Notes: a model not told the origin generated them from the letters alone. A stretch of 64,000 nt of DNA from Oscillospiraceae bacterium (GCA_017427265.1 JAFRTG010000015.1:1-64000), one strand, 5' to 3'. Positions 33,473 through 42,134 are shown, counted from the first letter of the stretch. Translations and numbers: made by a program.

Positions 33473-34708
33473 ATGGCATTTACGGATAAAGATAAAAAAG
33501 GAAAAGGCTTGGGATATATCTTCCTTGCAATCGCATTTGCACTGGTCATGCTGCTGAACATGTTCCTTGTCAGCTGGATTTACAAAAAATCCGATGAAAC
33601 CAGTCAGATTATGTCGCAGGACAGCAGAACGATTAACTCGGCAAACGGTCAGCTTCAGTCCGTGAACGAGCAGTTCATGGAGCTGATTGCCCGCGTCGGC
33701 GTTCCGCTTCAGCATGTCGGCACAATCAATGCGCTTCTGCCGGCCATCCAGAATGCACTGAATACATATGAGCAGATGGAAGGTCATGATGCGCTTGCAA
33801 CGCGCCGCTTCCACCACGCGCGTGCGTATATCAATGCATATCAGGAAAAGGTTACGGCCTGCTGTGAGAAGATCTCCGCATTGGAGAACGGAGATGATTC
33901 TGAGGCCAAGGAAGCATACTACGCAGAGCTTCCGGAAATTTACGAGCAGGAAATCGCACCGCTCCAGTCCTCTGCTTCCCAGATGTTCATTGCTTCGATC
34001 GGTATTGCAAACGCTGCGTCTGCAAAAAGAAATGCTGCTCTGAGCGGTAATATGAATCTCGTTCGTCTGCTCATGCTCGGCATTCTGCTCCTCGGTGAGA
34101 TTGCAATCATCCTGGCCGGACGGTTCAGAAAGCGTGCAAATGAGGAAATTATGCGTAAGACCGCACAGTTTGCGGATGCTTCTTCCAAGCTGATGCGTTC
34201 CCGTGAGAAGATGGAGGATATCGCGGTATCCAACATTCTGACCGGCCTGAAGAACCGTTATGCACTGGAACAGGATATCGGAGACCGCCTTGTCAACGAG
34301 CAGTTTTACATCGCCGTGTTCGATATGGATAATTTCCGCAGCATCAACGATACCTACGGCTACGACTTCGGTGACGAGTATCTTGCACAGGTCTCTGAGC
34401 GCCTGAAGAACGAGTTTGAGCAGTTCGCTGATATCTACAATATCACAGGCAACGAATTCTGCTTCGTTTTCAAGAGAACGGTTTCCGATACGCAGGCACT
34501 CCGCCTTGTGGACAATATTGCTGCCGTGATGAGCAGCCCCTACACGATCTTCAACCTCACTGTTCAGCTTTCCTGCTCTGCAAGCACTTACCACTATATG
34601 GCAGGTGACTGCCTGAATGTCAACTCGCTGCTGGTCAAGATGGACAATGTGCTCCGCAACGCAAAGCGTGCCGGCGGCGGTCAGATCCTGCAGGTTGTGA
34701 ATATCTGA
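33473..34708 (+). CDS. Membrane protein with extracellular helical domain and degenerate GGDEF
   Basis: 411 aa. Membrane segment ~17-36, an extracellular mostly helical region (~37-195), second membrane segment ~198-218, then a coiled linker and a GGDEF-fold domain (~250-405). The metal-binding aspartates are present (FDMDNFRSINDTYGYDFGD) but the signature is TGNEF, with Asp replaced by Asn, so cyclase activity is doubtful. Perfect ribosome binding site GGAGG, 18 bp after the lipoprotein gene. Probable receptor for the ligand-loaded binding protein. Confidence 0.85.
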   Translation: MAFTDKDKKGKGLGYIFLAIAFALVMLLNMFLVSWIYKKSDETSQIMSQDSRTINSANGQLQSVNEQFMELIARVGVPLQHVGTINALLPAIQNALNTYEQMEGHDALATRRFHHARAYINAYQEKVTACCEKISALENGDDSEAKEAYYAELPEIYEQEIAPLQSSASQMFIASIGIANAASAKRNAALSGNMNLVRLLMLGILLLGEIAIILAGRFRKRANEEIMRKTAQFADASSKLMRSREKMEDIAVSNILTGLKNRYALEQDIGDRLVNEQFYIAVFDMDNFRSINDTYGYDFGDEYLAQVSERLKNEFEQFADIYNITGNEFCFVFKRTVSDTQALRLVDNIAAVMSSPYTIFNLTVQLSCSASTYHYMAGDCLNVNSLLVKMDNVLRNAKRAGGGQILQVVNI

Positions 34709-34756
34709 ACTCCGGCTGTGAACCGTCAGAGTATTACGTTTTTGCAAGCAAGCAGC

Positions 34757-34797
34757 GCAGCTGCCGCGGCTCGGATCGCGGCAGCTGCCTTGTTTTT
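34757..34797 (+). terminator. Terminator of binding protein/GGDEF operon
   Basis: 12 bp perfect stem GCAGCTGCCGCG / CGCGGCAGCTGC followed by CTTGTTTTT. Confidence 0.88.
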
Positions 34798-35057
34798 GCC
34801 GGCTTTTTTCCGGTGCGGCACAAGATGTCTGCCCGGATTTGGCGTGTCCATATGAATAATGTAATAAATTATATAATCGACATTGCGGCGTGACAAAAAT
34901 CTATTGACTTTCCATGAATTTTGTAGTATAATATAAAAAGTAGAATCAGAATTGTATTTCGCAGCTGACAGCGGATTACGGTTGCATTTTTTTCCGGCAG
35001 TATCCGCGTTTGCTGTATCCTTGGCGTCACTATCTTGTATAACAGGAGGAAACCAGT
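34798..35057. other. Intergenic leader with promoter
   Basis: Non-coding. It contains the promoter at 34904-34932 and a ~120 nt leader ahead of the coiled-coil gene; no hairpin stands out. Confidence 0.5.
34904..34932 (+). promoter_or_regulatory. Promoter of coiled-coil/HydS operon
   Basis: TTGACT (34904-34909), 17 bp spacer, TATAAT (34927-34932). Confidence 0.82.
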
Positions 35058-36263
35058 ATGTCTGAAACCAGATTTATGCAAACCGTTCTGTTCGGCGGAT
35101 ATGAACGGTCTGGTGTTGAAAAACGGTTCGAGTTTCTCACTACACAGCTGTTCAGTATGAAGAATGAACTGCGTGAGACAAAGCTGCTGCTTGCAGATCT
35201 GAAAAAGGGTACAGACGAGACGGAAGCAGTGGAAAAGGTTCTGGAGGGTGAAAGAACCAAGCTGACGCAGGTGCAGGTGCAGTATGAAACTGCTTCCAAG
35301 AAGATCCGTGCTGCAGAGGAGGATATTGCTGCGCGGGATGCAGACATCGAAAAGCTGAAGGAAGAGCTTGCCGCTTTGCGGGATGAACTGCGCGAGAAGA
35401 ATGACCGGCTGATTGCACTCGGCTCGGCAACCGATGCGGAAGCACTGAGTGCTGTGTTTATCGAAGCGCAGAAATCTGCAAATCTCCTTGTGGAAATGGC
35501 CAAGCGCGATGCTTCTGCTCTGGAGGAGAATTCCAAGCGGCTCGCTGACAACGTGATTACCGATGCGAACAATACTGCGCAGAAAATCATCTTCGATGCG
35601 GAAACGCGCTGCGCCGAAATGCTGACGGATGCGGAAAACAGAAGTACGCAGATGGAAGCTGCAACCGGAAATCTCCGTGCGACGGTGCTTTCTGATGTCG
35701 GCCGGCTGTTCCGTGAGGTTGATGCGCTCAAGCTCGTGTTTGACAAATTCCAGCACGACGGCATTGATGCGCTGGCAGAAGCCGAAAAGATGCTGACCGA
35801 TACCGAACAAAGCCTCAAGGCAGGCGGCGTTCCCGTGTTCCGGAATCCGGAGCTCAAGGAGCCGGTTCTGCCGGAGGAGCCGACGTATGCACCGGTTGAC
35901 CATACTTATTATGAGGAAACCGCTCCGGAGCAGATTTCACCGGAGACCAAGCAGCAGATGAACGAAGAACTCAAGCGTTTGCAGGAGATGGCGGATTCCA
36001 TCCGGAAGCCTTCCGGTGATGACGATTCCGACAGTGCAGATGCTGAGGAGGCCGATCAAGCTGACACATCCGTGTCAGAAAATGAGAATGCAGGCGCAGA
36101 CGATGCTTCCGAAGAAGCGCAGTCAGATGGGCGCCCGGATCCGGTCAAGACAATCGTTCCCGATCTTGCAGCACTGGCTGCGCAGGCCGATGCACTTTCG
36201 CAGGGCCGGAAAAAGTATGAATATCCGTCCCGCAAAAAACGGCTCGGTTCTGAATCCAAGTAA
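35058..36263 (+). CDS. DivIVA-like coiled-coil protein
   Basis: 401 aa. Residues ~1-25 (MQTVLFGGYERSGVEKRFEFL) resemble the start of the DivIVA-like family. About 200 residues of coiled coil follow (LEGERTKLTQVQVQYETASKKIRAAEEDI and onwards, ending near FDKFQHDGIDALAEAEKML), then an acidic disordered tail and a basic C-terminus (SRKKRLGSESK). No signal peptide. Perfect GGAGG ribosome binding site. It precedes the hydrogenase-like gene by 38 bp in one operon, suggesting a scaffold for it. Confidence 0.75.
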   Translation: MSETRFMQTVLFGGYERSGVEKRFEFLTTQLFSMKNELRETKLLLADLKKGTDETEAVEKVLEGERTKLTQVQVQYETASKKIRAAEEDIAARDADIEKLKEELAALRDELREKNDRLIALGSATDAEALSAVFIEAQKSANLLVEMAKRDASALEENSKRLADNVITDANNTAQKIIFDAETRCAEMLTDAENRSTQMEAATGNLRATVLSDVGRLFREVDALKLVFDKFQHDGIDALAEAEKMLTDTEQSLKAGGVPVFRNPELKEPVLPEEPTYAPVDHTYYEETAPEQISPETKQQMNEELKRLQEMADSIRKPSGDDDSDSADAEEADQADTSVSENENAGADDASEEAQSDGRPDPVKTIVPDLAALAAQADALSQGRKKYEYPSRKKRLGSESK

Positions 36264-36301
36264 CAAGTCAGCATGGAATGCAATGAGGAGAGATTAAAAA
36301 G

Positions 36302-37990
36302 ATGAACGAAGTAATTATTGTCAAACCGGAAAAGTGTGTCGGCTGTACTGCATGTATCCGTGCATGTCCTGCGCCGGAAGCCAATGTCACCCGGAAGCTG
36401 AGTGACGGCCGTTTCATTACGTCGGTGGACCCGGATCGCTGCATTGCCTGCGGCGAATGCATCAGCGCATGTACACACGGTGCCCGCGATTATATCGACG
36501 ATACCGAGGATGCAATGGCTGCCATTGCGCGTGATGAAAAGCCGATCATCATGGTCATGCCGGAAATCAAGGCGGCTTACCCGACCAAGTGGAAGGGGAT
36601 TCTGGACTGGTTCCGCAGCAAGGGATGTGATATCTATGACGTATCCTTCGGCGCAGATATCTGCACATGGGCGCATCTGCGTGCAATGGAGAGCGGCCAG
36701 ATCAACCATGTCATTACACAGCCGTGCTCTGCGATTGTGCGGTACATTGAGCTTTATCAGCCGAAGCTGCTGACAAATCTCTCGCCGATTCACAGCCCGA
36801 TTGCCTGCAGTGTGATCTATATCAAGGAGTATCAGCGCCGGGATAATCCCATTGCAGTGCTCTCTGCATGTGTGGCAAAGAAGAATGAATTTTCGGAAAC
36901 GGGACTCGTTGATTTCAGCATCACCTTCCGCAAGATGATGGAGTATTTTGACCGCAGCGACATCCGGATTGCGACGAATCCGGTTGAGGACTACGAATAT
37001 AAGTTTGATGACGTACAGGGCTCGCTGGGTTCGATTTATTCGAGACCGGGCGGCCTGAAGGACAATCTGCTGGCACATGAGCCGGATCTGGATGTCGTCA
37101 GCTCCGAGGGCGTCCAGAAGGTTTACCGCGAGCTGGAAATGTACGCAAAGCTGCCGGAGCAGAAGCTGCCGCAGGTCTTTGATGTGATGTCCTGCGAGTT
37201 CGGCTGCAACATCGGTCCGGGCTCCGAATCCGATCAGACCGGATTTGATGTCATGAACGTGATGCGTGCCGTTGAGCGGGAAGCATCCGGCCGCCGCAAG
37301 ATCAGCAACAATGTGTTCCGCGGCTCTGAGGATAAGCTGTTCCGCCGCTTTGACGAGGAACTGCGTCTGAGCGATTTCATCCGCAGCTACAAACCCTGCA
37401 AGCCCTCTGCCATGCCTGCTGACGCACAGCTGGATAAGGTCTTTGAGTCCATGGGGATGCAGACGGATGAGCAGCGATGCTTCGACTGCAACGCCTGCGG
37501 CTACCGTTCCTGCCGTGAGATGGCTACCGCGATCTTCCGCGGCCTGAATACGCCGGAAAACTGCATTTTCCATACCAAGAAGGCGCTTGCCAACGGCGGT
37601 GCAGGCGGGGAAGGCGGTTCTGCAAAGATGGCAGAGTTTGCCGGTGACTGCCGCGGCATCTCCGAGAAGATGCAGAATACAGTCAGTGCGATTGCAGAAA
37701 ACATTGAGCGGATCAGCAATGCTTCGGGCGCAACCGGTGAGCGGGCCGATATGGTCAATGAGCTGCTTCGCAATGTGGTTGCATTCTGCAACAGCAATCC
37801 GGTCATGGATGAGGGCAGCGTCAAGCAGCTGGTCAGCATCCTTGAGACGACAAGCGATGCACTCGGTGCGCTCGGCGAGAATGTCGCGGAGACCGACCAG
37901 TGCTCGGAGAGCATCTCCGGTTCTGTCGAAGAGCTGAAGGAACTGCTGGAATCGCTGAATCTTTCGGCAGAGCAACTTGCTGCAGAATAA
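36302..37990 (+). CDS. Sensory-type [FeFe]-hydrogenase homologue (HydS-like) with coiled-coil tail
   Basis: 562 aa. Two [4Fe-4S] sites (C12/C15/C18/C22; C47/C50/C53/C57), an H-cluster domain (~75-370) with cysteines C142 (TQPCSAI), C190 (LSACVAK), C298 and C302 (MSCEFGC), then an Fe-S motif C393/C396/C399/C404 (PF04060-like). Loop sequences match group C/D putative sensory enzymes rather than catalytic HydA (TSCCPGW). Such HydS proteins usually end in a PAS domain; here residues ~440-562 are helical heptads resembling a chemoreceptor signalling coil. A H2- or redox-sensing role is inferred. GAGGAG lies 12-13 bp upstream. Confidence 0.85.
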   Translation: MNEVIIVKPEKCVGCTACIRACPAPEANVTRKLSDGRFITSVDPDRCIACGECISACTHGARDYIDDTEDAMAAIARDEKPIIMVMPEIKAAYPTKWKGILDWFRSKGCDIYDVSFGADICTWAHLRAMESGQINHVITQPCSAIVRYIELYQPKLLTNLSPIHSPIACSVIYIKEYQRRDNPIAVLSACVAKKNEFSETGLVDFSITFRKMMEYFDRSDIRIATNPVEDYEYKFDDVQGSLGSIYSRPGGLKDNLLAHEPDLDVVSSEGVQKVYRELEMYAKLPEQKLPQVFDVMSCEFGCNIGPGSESDQTGFDVMNVMRAVEREASGRRKISNNVFRGSEDKLFRRFDEELRLSDFIRSYKPCKPSAMPADAQLDKVFESMGMQTDEQRCFDCNACGYRSCREMATAIFRGLNTPENCIFHTKKALANGGAGGEGGSAKMAEFAGDCRGISEKMQNTVSAIAENIERISNASGATGERADMVNELLRNVVAFCNSNPVMDEGSVKQLVSILETTSDALGALGENVAETDQCSESISGSVEELKELLESLNLSAEQLAAE

Positions 37991-38047
37991 CTGGTGCTTG
38001 AAAGAGAACTTCGGGTGATAACCGCGTTCTGCATATAGAATGATGAT

Positions 38048-38091
38048 GCCATAGTATTTCTGATTGAAAGTCAGAGGTACTATGGCTTTTC
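38048..38091 (+). terminator. Terminator of coiled-coil/HydS operon
   Basis: Stem GCCATAGTA...TACTATGGC with inner TCTGA/TCAGA pairing, followed by TTTTCT. Confidence 0.8.
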
Positions 38092-38093
38092 TA

Positions 38094-38122
38094 TTGACAA
38101 TGCAGCGGAATTGTGCTAAAAT
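38094..38122 (+). promoter_or_regulatory. Promoter of GNAT gene
   Basis: TTGACA (38094-38099), 17 bp spacer, TAAAAT (38117-38122). A GC-rich hairpin GCGGGC-AGC-GCCCGC follows in the ~150 nt leader. Confidence 0.75.
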
Positions 38123-38269
38123 CGTAACAAACATAAATCGCAATCCAGCGGGGCGGGCAGCGCCCGCGGGTATTGATCGAAAGGTTTCCGGAAGCGCTGT
38201 GCGAATTTTATAGTTGAGATATTTCCGCAGGCGTACTGCGATAAAACGAGATACAAAGAGGTATTTACT

Positions 38270-38689
38270 ATGGAATATTCAATAAAGTACAACGAATTAA
38301 GTGCAGAGGAATTCATATTATTATGGGAAACAGTATGGGGACAAGCGCCTTCATTGGAACAAACAAGGCTTGCAATGGAACATACATTGTTCAGAGTTTC
38401 TGTATATGACGGTGATACAATTATAGCTATGGCAAGAATGATTGGTGACATGGGATTGGATTATTATATCAAAGATGTGATTGTCAGACCGGAATATCAG
38501 GGCAAAGGTGTGGGCAGAATGTTAATCAACGAATTGTTAAAATTTATCAATGATAATGGAGTCTCAGGTACTCAGATTTTTGTTGAATTATGTGCAATGC
38601 CGGATAAAATTCCATTTTATGAAAAATTTGGATTTCATGCGAATGAAGCACAGCGTCTGAAAATGATGCTTCAGGTCAATCGTAACTGA
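38270..38689 (+). CDS. GNAT-family N-acetyltransferase
   Basis: 139 aa. Acetyl-CoA-binding motif A is clear: IKDVIVRPEYQGKGVGRMLINELL (R/Q-x-x-G-x-G/A form QGKGVG), with C-terminal PFYEKFGF typical of the fold. The acceptor substrate is unknown. The gene is much more AT-rich than its neighbours and has its own promoter and AGAGG ribosome binding site, so recent acquisition is possible. Confidence 0.88.
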   Translation: MEYSIKYNELSAEEFILLWETVWGQAPSLEQTRLAMEHTLFRVSVYDGDTIIAMARMIGDMGLDYYIKDVIVRPEYQGKGVGRMLINELLKFINDNGVSGTQIFVELCAMPDKIPFYEKFGFHANEAQRLKMMLQVNRN

Positions 38690-38700
38690 ATCAAAAACAA

Positions 38701-38734
38701 TGCCCCGAAGCGATCAGATGTCACTTGGGGGCAA
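38701..38734 (+). terminator. Possible weak terminator after GNAT gene
   Basis: Inverted repeat TGCCCC / GGGGGCA with a 20 nt loop, followed only by AAACTGC. It lacks a T run, so it is weak at best. Confidence 0.3.
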
Positions 38735-38870
38735 AACTGCTGTATGGGATTCTGTCTGAAATCGCGTGTATGTGTTTGTTCGTGAACCGTATCGGAAAAT
38801 GCGTTTTATCTACAATCAAGTGTCGGTTTCGTATGAATTCTGGTCTGTCTGCCCGAAAACGGAAAAAGTC

Positions 38871-38899
38871 TTGACAATTATGCAGGAATCGTGTATAAT
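38871..38899 (+). promoter_or_regulatory. Promoter of C39-like lipoprotein gene
   Basis: TTGACA (38871-38876), 17 bp spacer, TATAAT (38894-38899). Exact consensus; the start codon is only 33 bp downstream. Confidence 0.85.
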
Positions 38900-38932
38900 A
38901 AATTGTTGTCTTTTGTCGGAGGAGGTGTGCAG

Positions 38933-39832
38933 ATGGGGTTTGGAAACAGGATATGGTTTATCGTGTCAGGCGGGATAATTCTGACATGCTTCAGCGGCTG
39001 CAGCAATGCAAATGCGACAGAAGAAAGCTCTGTTTCTGAGACAACACAGCCTGTGACATCTCTGACAACCGGTACCGCGGTGCCGGAAACGACTGTCACC
39101 ACAACAACGGTGACAATCAGTCCGAAATGGGCTGAACAGCTGAAAGAACAGGAAAAAGACGGGGTTATCATTGAGAATGTTCCGCATTATACGCAGTTCA
39201 GCGAGTATCTGACGGCGTGTGAGTCGCTTGCAGCGGTTTCGCTGATGCGGTATTACGGCATCGACATGACGCCGGAGCTGTTTCTGGACGGCTACCTTCC
39301 TGTGGCAGACTATCCGGATAAGGACAGTGACGGCGAGCTGCACGGTGAGAGCCCGTGGGATTATTTTATCGGCGATCCGATGCGCGGCGATGCATTCGGC
39401 TGCTATAACAGCGCGCTGGCTGCCGGCATCAATAAGATCCGGGACGGTCTTGCGGTTGCGATGGACAATGTGCCGCTCTGGAAGCTCTGCAAAAACTATA
39501 TCGACAAGGGACAGCCGGTTGTGATCTGGGGCACCATGTATATGGCGCCGCCGAATGACAGCTATTCGATTCGGTGGTATCTGCCGGACGGCGAGCTGTT
39601 TACATTTGTCGGCCCTGAACATGCGCTTGTTCTGATCGGCTATGACCGTGACAATTATTATTTCAGTGATTCCCTGCAGTACGGTGATGTGACTGCATAC
39701 AATAAAAAAATGGTGGAAAAGGCGTATTACGGGCTGTCGGCACAGTCGCTTGTGCTGGATCCGCGGGTGGTCGAGACGGTTCCGGATTTCTGGGAGATCC
39801 GCGAGGAGCCGGAAGAAGATGATGGCAATTAA
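38933..39832 (+). CDS. Lipoprotein with C39-like (papain-fold) peptidase domain
   Basis: 299 aa from the ATG at 38933 (GGAGGAGGT upstream). Lipobox-like FSGC near residue 22, then a Thr-rich linker (VTTTTVTIS). Residues ~75-290 match Peptidase_C39_2: YTQFSEYLTACESLAAVSLMRYYG (Q and Cys of the active site), HALVLIGYD (catalytic His) and FSDSL (Asp). A surface-anchored cysteine peptidase or peptidase-like protein; its target is unknown. An adjacent terminator follows. Confidence 0.85.
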   Translation: MGFGNRIWFIVSGGIILTCFSGCSNANATEESSVSETTQPVTSLTTGTAVPETTVTTTTVTISPKWAEQLKEQEKDGVIIENVPHYTQFSEYLTACESLAAVSLMRYYGIDMTPELFLDGYLPVADYPDKDSDGELHGESPWDYFIGDPMRGDAFGCYNSALAAGINKIRDGLAVAMDNVPLWKLCKNYIDKGQPVVIWGTMYMAPPNDSYSIRWYLPDGELFTFVGPEHALVLIGYDRDNYYFSDSLQYGDVTAYNKKMVEKAYYGLSAQSLVLDPRVVETVPDFWEIREEPEEDDGN

Positions 39833-39864
39833 AAGCGGAGCTGCAGCAGTGCAGTTCCGCTTTT
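39831..39864 (+). terminator. Terminator overlapping lipoprotein stop codon
   Basis: Stem AAAAGCGGAGCTGCA / TGCAGTTCCGCTTTT (one G-T pair) with a 4 nt loop. It begins within the stop codon and leaves a TTTT end. Confidence 0.75.
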
Positions 39865-39885
39865 GAACCGAATGGAGGTATTGCA

Positions 39886-40062
39886 ATGAAAATTCCGCGT
39901 GATCCGTTTATTCTGTTCAGCTTTCTCAATACGCAGCTGCGGGATACCGGTCTTTCGCTGGCCGATTTCTGTGCAGAGCATGAACTGGACGCGGAGCAGC
40001 TGAAAATGCAGCTTGCAGAGGCGGGGTTCCGGTATGACCCGGAGCAGAACCGCTTCCGTTAA
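39886..40062 (+). CDS. DUF4250 family protein
   Basis: 58 aa. The sequence begins MKIPRDPFILFSFLNTQLRD and ends FRYDPEQNRFR, matching the DUF4250 pattern (IPKDP..LLS..NTKLRD ... G..YD...N.F). TGGAGGT lies 8 bp upstream. Function unknown. Its stop codon overlaps that of the convergent NUDIX gene (shared TTAA at 40059-40062). Confidence 0.85.
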   Translation: MKIPRDPFILFSFLNTQLRDTGLSLADFCAEHELDAEQLKMQLAEAGFRYDPEQNRFR

Positions 40063-40469
40063 TCGCCGTAGACGGCTTCGATTTTTTCGAGAACCGGCTG
40101 ATCGGCCGGGCAGAAGGGGAGCGTTTTCAGCGTTTCCAGATCAGCACGGCACATTGCACGGTGTTCAAGCAGCCGCAGCTCCGGCGAATCCGGTGCGATT
40201 GCTGCGTGAAAGACAGTCAGGTGCACAGTCAGATCAGGATAGCGGTGCGTGACATCCATGAATACTTCGCCGACTGTGATGCGGATGCCGAGTTCTTCAC
40301 GGCATTCGCGTATGAGTGCCTGCTCCGGCGTTTCGCCCGGTTCAGTCTTGCCGCCGACGAATTCCCAGAGCAGTCCGCGTGCTTTTTCTGCCGGACGCTG
40401 AAAGACCAGAAAGCGGCCGCGCTCCTGCAGCAGCGCTGCGACGACCTCTGTGACCTTGTATTCCATCAT
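40059..40469 (-). CDS. NUDIX hydrolase (MutT-like)
   Basis: 136 aa. The NUDIX box is complete (GGKTEPGETPEQALIRECREELGI, residues ~39-62). The sequence V-A-A-L-L-Q-E-R-G-R-F-L-V-F-Q-R-P with LWEFVGGK is typical of 8-oxo-dGTP diphosphatase/MutT-type pyrophosphohydrolases, which clean oxidised nucleotides. Two tandem ATG codons; GAGGGA is upstream. Length fits the family. Confidence 0.9.
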   Translation of the reverse strand: MMEYKVTEVVAALLQERGRFLVFQRPAEKARGLLWEFVGGKTEPGETPEQALIRECREELGIRITVGEVFMDVTHRYPDLTVHLTVFHAAIAPDSPELRLLEHRAMCRADLETLKTLPFCPADQPVLEKIEAVYGD

Positions 40470-40490
40470 TTCATTCCCTCATATAAAACA

Positions 40491-40530
40491 CCGCCTGTGT
40501 ACTGCGATCTGCATGCACAGGCGGATTTTT
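40491..40530. terminator. Terminator between NUDIX and GH25 genes
   Basis: Stem CCGCCTGTG / CACAGGCGG. On the minus strand it is followed by TGTTTTAT, serving the GH25 gene; the plus-strand side has ATTTTTGTTATT. Confidence 0.75.
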
Positions 40531-40531
40531 G

Positions 40532-41941
40532 TTATTGCGCGGGCTGTGCTTTTTCTACAAGCCGTGCCCGGATTGATGCGGCAAGATAGGCGCTCTCAAG
40601 CCGGAAGAACCAGCCGGAAACAATGCGGTAGAGCGGCGTGCGTTCCAGCGAGCATTTGCAGCCGATCGCTGTGGCTCTTGTCAGGCTGCGGCGCAGCGAC
40701 CAGTGCCGGAAGCACCATTCTGTGAACCGCAGGCTGCGCGGATTGTTCGCGTGGCGAAGGCTGTCATCCTGTGCGCTGTGCAGATGTCCTTCCTCTGCAA
40801 AGTGGTAGTCCAGTCCGGAAAGCTCCTCTCCGATGCCGTTCGGGATGCCCTGATCGGGCGGGAGGATTTCCGTCGGACCGACATTGAACGGCGCTGTCAC
40901 CACATTGATATTGGCGCCCGAAGAATCAACCGCTGAAATGCGGAGCTCGTAGCTGCCCTCCGGAATTGTGGAGAAAATCAGCTTTTTCGTGAAGAAGCCG
41001 GTCAGCTTATATTCTCTTGCGTGGGGATAGACCGTTACGGTCTGCAGCGGCTCCATATCGCTTCCGGCCGCGTAGATTGCGCCGGTGATCGTCCGCAGCA
41101 CAGCGTCGGAACTGACGGTTCCGCCGAGCTGAAAATTGGAGCCGGCTTTCAGGGTTCCGGCAGGAAGTGCTGAATTTGTGATGACAGCCTGCCGGTTGAA
41201 AAATGTATAGGAATAGCAGATATTCCGGTCAACCGTTGTGCGGATTCCGGGACATCTGCCGCATCCGGAATACTGCCAGATGGTTGCTTCGTCGGAAAGG
41301 TCATAGCCGGAAGGCCCCGGCAGACCGTTTGTCGTATTGAAGTAATTGGCCTCCCAGATCGGATAGCCGGCCTCAATCAGCTGATCGCGGTCAATGCATT
41401 CGCTGAAAAATGCCGAGCTGGAATAGACACCCGCCGTATGTCCGGCATCCTCAATTTTTTCGAGTCCGGTCAGCAGTGCCGGCATGAAGGTTTCTGCAGG
41501 CAGATGCTCCTGCGTGACCGGCGATTCCACATCGAGAAAAACAGGAAACTCAAAGGATTTGTCCTTCAGAAAACCGAGCATATAGGTGACGTCGTCCTCA
41601 AACTCCTCTATGGTCGCAGCATCCGTGAAAAGATAGCAGCCGACAGCAAGCCCGGCGGCTTTTGCGTCCGTATAGTTTTTCTCGAAGGACGAGTCAAACT
41701 CCCAGTCGTCGTAGGTGCGGATTACCTTGCAGCAGCGCAGAATCGCAAATTTGATGCCGCTGTCCGCAACTTCCTTCCAGTCGATTTCCTCCTGATATTT
41801 GGAGATATCAATGCCGGGAATTTCAACGCCCGCCGCATGGGACTGCAGGACCGGACAGCCGGAGCGGTCTGCCGGTGCAGTCAGAAAGCCGGCGGCCAGC
41901 AGACCGGCCGTCAGAAACGCCGTCAGGCGCCGCAGATGCAT
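40532..41941 (-). CDS. Secreted GH25 muramidase (lysozyme)
   Basis: 469 aa from ATG 41941; the SD AAAGGAG is 13 bp away, whereas a TTG two codons earlier (41947) has ideal 7 bp spacing and may be the real start. Signal peptide to about residue 37. Residues ~40-240 are GH25: GIDISKYQEEIDWK (catalytic Asp), FLDVESP (catalytic Asp/Glu), IWQYSGCG. A ~230-residue C-terminal beta region has no recognised fold. Hydrolyses peptidoglycan; probably cell-wall turnover. Confidence 0.9.
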   Translation of the reverse strand: MHLRRLTAFLTAGLLAAGFLTAPADRSGCPVLQSHAAGVEIPGIDISKYQEEIDWKEVADSGIKFAILRCCKVIRTYDDWEFDSSFEKNYTDAKAAGLAVGCYLFTDAATIEEFEDDVTYMLGFLKDKSFEFPVFLDVESPVTQEHLPAETFMPALLTGLEKIEDAGHTAGVYSSSAFFSECIDRDQLIEAGYPIWEANYFNTTNGLPGPSGYDLSDEATIWQYSGCGRCPGIRTTVDRNICYSYTFFNRQAVITNSALPAGTLKAGSNFQLGGTVSSDAVLRTITGAIYAAGSDMEPLQTVTVYPHAREYKLTGFFTKKLIFSTIPEGSYELRISAVDSSGANINVVTAPFNVGPTEILPPDQGIPNGIGEELSGLDYHFAEEGHLHSAQDDSLRHANNPRSLRFTEWCFRHWSLRRSLTRATAIGCKCSLERTPLYRIVSGWFFRLESAYLAASIRARLVEKAQPAQ

Positions 41942-41984
41942 GTTCAACAGATCACTCCTTTCCCGCGAATAAACATATCGTCCT

Positions 41985-42013
41985 ATTATACCACATTTTT
42001 CCCGAAAAAGCAA
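41985..42013 (-). promoter_or_regulatory. Promoter of GH25 gene
   Basis: Minus strand: TTGCTT (42008-42013), 17 bp spacer, TATAAT (41985-41990). Confidence 0.8.
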
Positions 42014-42086
42014 GACGAAAAACATATTTTCTGCTTGGAATGCGTCCGGAGGAGGCGATGCGGTGCAGAAGATACTGCTGAAAACA

Positions 42087-42129
42087 AAAGCACCGCATCT
42101 ACATAAAAACAACGTAGATGCGGTGCTTT
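42087..42129 (-). terminator. Terminator of tRNA-Pro
   Basis: 16 bp perfect stem AAAGCACCGCATCTAC / GTAGATGCGGTGCTTT with an 11 nt loop. On the minus strand TTGTTTTC follows. Confidence 0.85.
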
Positions 42130-42134
42130 GTGCA

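Noticed and set aside
38150-38185. Hairpin in the GNAT leader as a fourth copy of the dispersed repeat
   Set aside because: Only the hairpin type and a partial GATCAAT match; element order differs from the three accepted copies.
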